This document shows positions 63,238-64,000 of a DNA stretch of 64,000 bases, in pieces; the first letter of the stretch is position 1, and each line of letters starts with the position of its first letter. Made by a program: the position numbers and the translations under genes. Below the pieces are notes generated by a model. It was not told the origin of the DNA, searched no databases, and saw only the letters and a list, made by a program, of their open reading frames with translations. Source of the DNA: Xanthobacteraceae bacterium (GTDB taxonomy: Bacteria > Pseudomonadota > Alphaproteobacteria > Rhizobiales > Xanthobacteraceae); contig JAQSWY010000025.1 in assembly GCA_029266425.1 (NCBI GenBank), positions 1 to 64,000 of the forward strand. The letters are read 5' to 3'.

Positions 63238-64000
63238 TCAGATGGTGACCACCGGGTCGCCGAGCACGTCGAAGATCGGGGTGATGCCGAGGCCGGGGGC
63301 GTCCGAGGCGGTCATGAAGCCGTCGATCCGCTTCGGCGCGCCGGTGGCGATATCGACCGTGCCATAGCTGTTGAAGTCGGTCGCCGAGAAGGAGAACTCT
63401 TCCGGCGTCGACCGGGCGAGATGGGCGATCGTTGCGGTGACGATGTCGCCGCCCCAGGTATCCTCGATGGTCATGGGCGTGCCGGAGGCGACGCAGATGT
63501 CGCGCATCAGCCGCGCCTTGGTGAGGCCGCCGACCTTGGAGATCTTGAGATTGATGACGTCCATGGCGTCGTCGGCGAGCGCCTTCATCAAGGTGCCGAC
63601 GCCGTCGATCACCTCGTCGAGCACGAAGGGCCGCGCGCTGCGGCGGCGCACCGAGACGCACTCCTCATAGGTCGGGCAGGGCTGCTCGATATAGACGTCG
63701 AGATCGGAGATCGAGGCCGCAATGCGGGTGGCCTCGGCGCGGGTCCAACCGGTATTGGCGTCGGCGACGAGGATGTCGCGCTCGCCGAGGATGGCGCGCG
63801 TCTGGCGGATGCGCAGTATATCCATGTCGGCGTCGCCGCCGACCTTGAGCTGAAACTTGGTATAGCCCTCGGATTTGTAGCCGGCGATCTTTTTCGCCAT
63901 CACCTCCGGCGCTTCCTGGGAGATGGCGCGATAGAGCGCCACCTTCTCCTGCGCCGCGCCGCCGAGCAGCTTGTAGACCGGAAACCCCGTCACCTTGCCG
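63238..64000 (-). CDS. Enolase superfamily (mandelate racemase / muconate lactonizing) enzyme, partial
   Basis: C-terminal 253 residues; the N-terminus lies beyond the right edge. Visible: [10 protein letters not shown], the [17 protein letters not shown] strand with KxxK-like catalytic Lys, metal Asp in [14 protein letters not shown], Glu in [14 protein letters not shown], Asp/Glu in [11 protein letters not shown], and the second Lys of [20 protein letters not shown]. Related enolase-superfamily enzymes include cis-3-hydroxyproline dehydratase and hydroxyproline-betaine epimerase, consistent with the neighbouring proline-racemase-type gene. Confidence 0.88.
   Translation of the reverse strand, partial: GKVTGFPVYKLLGGAAQEKVALYRAISQEAPEVMAKKIAGYKSEGYTKFQLKVGGDADMDILRIRQTRAILGERDILVADANTGWTRAEATRIAASISDLDVYIEQPCPTYEECVSVRRRSARPFVLDEVIDGVGTLMKALADDAMDVINLKISKVGGLTKARLMRDICVASGTPMTIEDTWGGDIVTATIAHLARSTPEEFSFSATDFNSYGTVDIATGAPKRIDGFMTASDAPGLGITPIFDVLGDPVVTI

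Overview
This window reads as chromosomal DNA of a high-GC alphaproteobacterium, most likely Hyphomicrobiales (Rhizobiales; Xanthobacteraceae or Bradyrhizobium-like). The reasons are strong GC bias at third codon positions, many solute-binding-protein transporters, and two families of intergenic inverted repeats typical of that order. I found no rRNA, tRNA, CRISPR array, insertion sequence or phage gene. The genus is an inference.

Left part (1-16 kb). A Mn/Fe-type ABC importer (partial permease, ATPase, binding protein) lies under two Fur/Mur-like palindromes and is divergent from AMP nucleosidase. Two molybdenum hydroxylases follow: an isoquinoline-oxidoreductase-like pair (IorA/IorB type) divergent from a MarR regulator, and a three-subunit PaoABC-like periplasmic aldehyde oxidoreductase followed by a small ABM-fold protein. 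Between and after them are a DUF899 protein, two small secreted proteins (one Rap1a/Tai-like), a DMT exporter, a DUF2778 (L,D-transpeptidase-like) envelope protein and an APH(6)-like kinase.

Middle part (17-52 kb). This is a dense organic-acid uptake and catabolism region with five transport systems: a tripartite tricarboxylate transporter (17.4-20.5 kb), a TRAP transporter (23.9-26.9 kb), an NMT1/SsuABC-like ABC importer (27.0-29.7 kb), a Dpp-type ABC importer with two tandem binding proteins (34.3-41.4 kb) and an Fbp/Pot-type ABC importer (46.0-50.9 kb). Interleaved enzymes act on hydroxy acids: two Ldh-family dehydrogenases, a tartrate/D-malate dehydrogenase, a D-2-hydroxyacid dehydrogenase, an RraA-type aldolase/decarboxylase, an HpaI aldolase, a DSD1/D-threonine-aldolase-like enzyme, an FAH-family hydrolase and an alpha/beta hydrolase. 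Regulators are two FCD-type GntR proteins and one LysR protein. An identical ATTAAG-N6-CTTAAT palindrome stands in front of both the LysR/HpaI intergenic space and the DSD1 gene, which suggests one LysR regulon.

Right part (52-64 kb). Two giant, tandemly duplicated, signal-peptide-bearing TPR proteins are each flanked by 3'-terminal remnants of the neighbouring GntR gene, a clear fossil of tandem duplication. A SABATH-like methyltransferase, an MgtC/DUF4010 membrane protein and a double-domain universal stress protein follow. The window ends in a hydroxyproline-type module: a proline-racemase-family enzyme with a Ser/Cys active-site pair and a truncated enolase-superfamily enzyme.

The most unusual elements are the TPR/GntR tandem duplication, the shared LysR operator linking an unassigned three-enzyme pathway, and the GntR-controlled FAH-hydrolase-ABC operon whose substrate is unknown.
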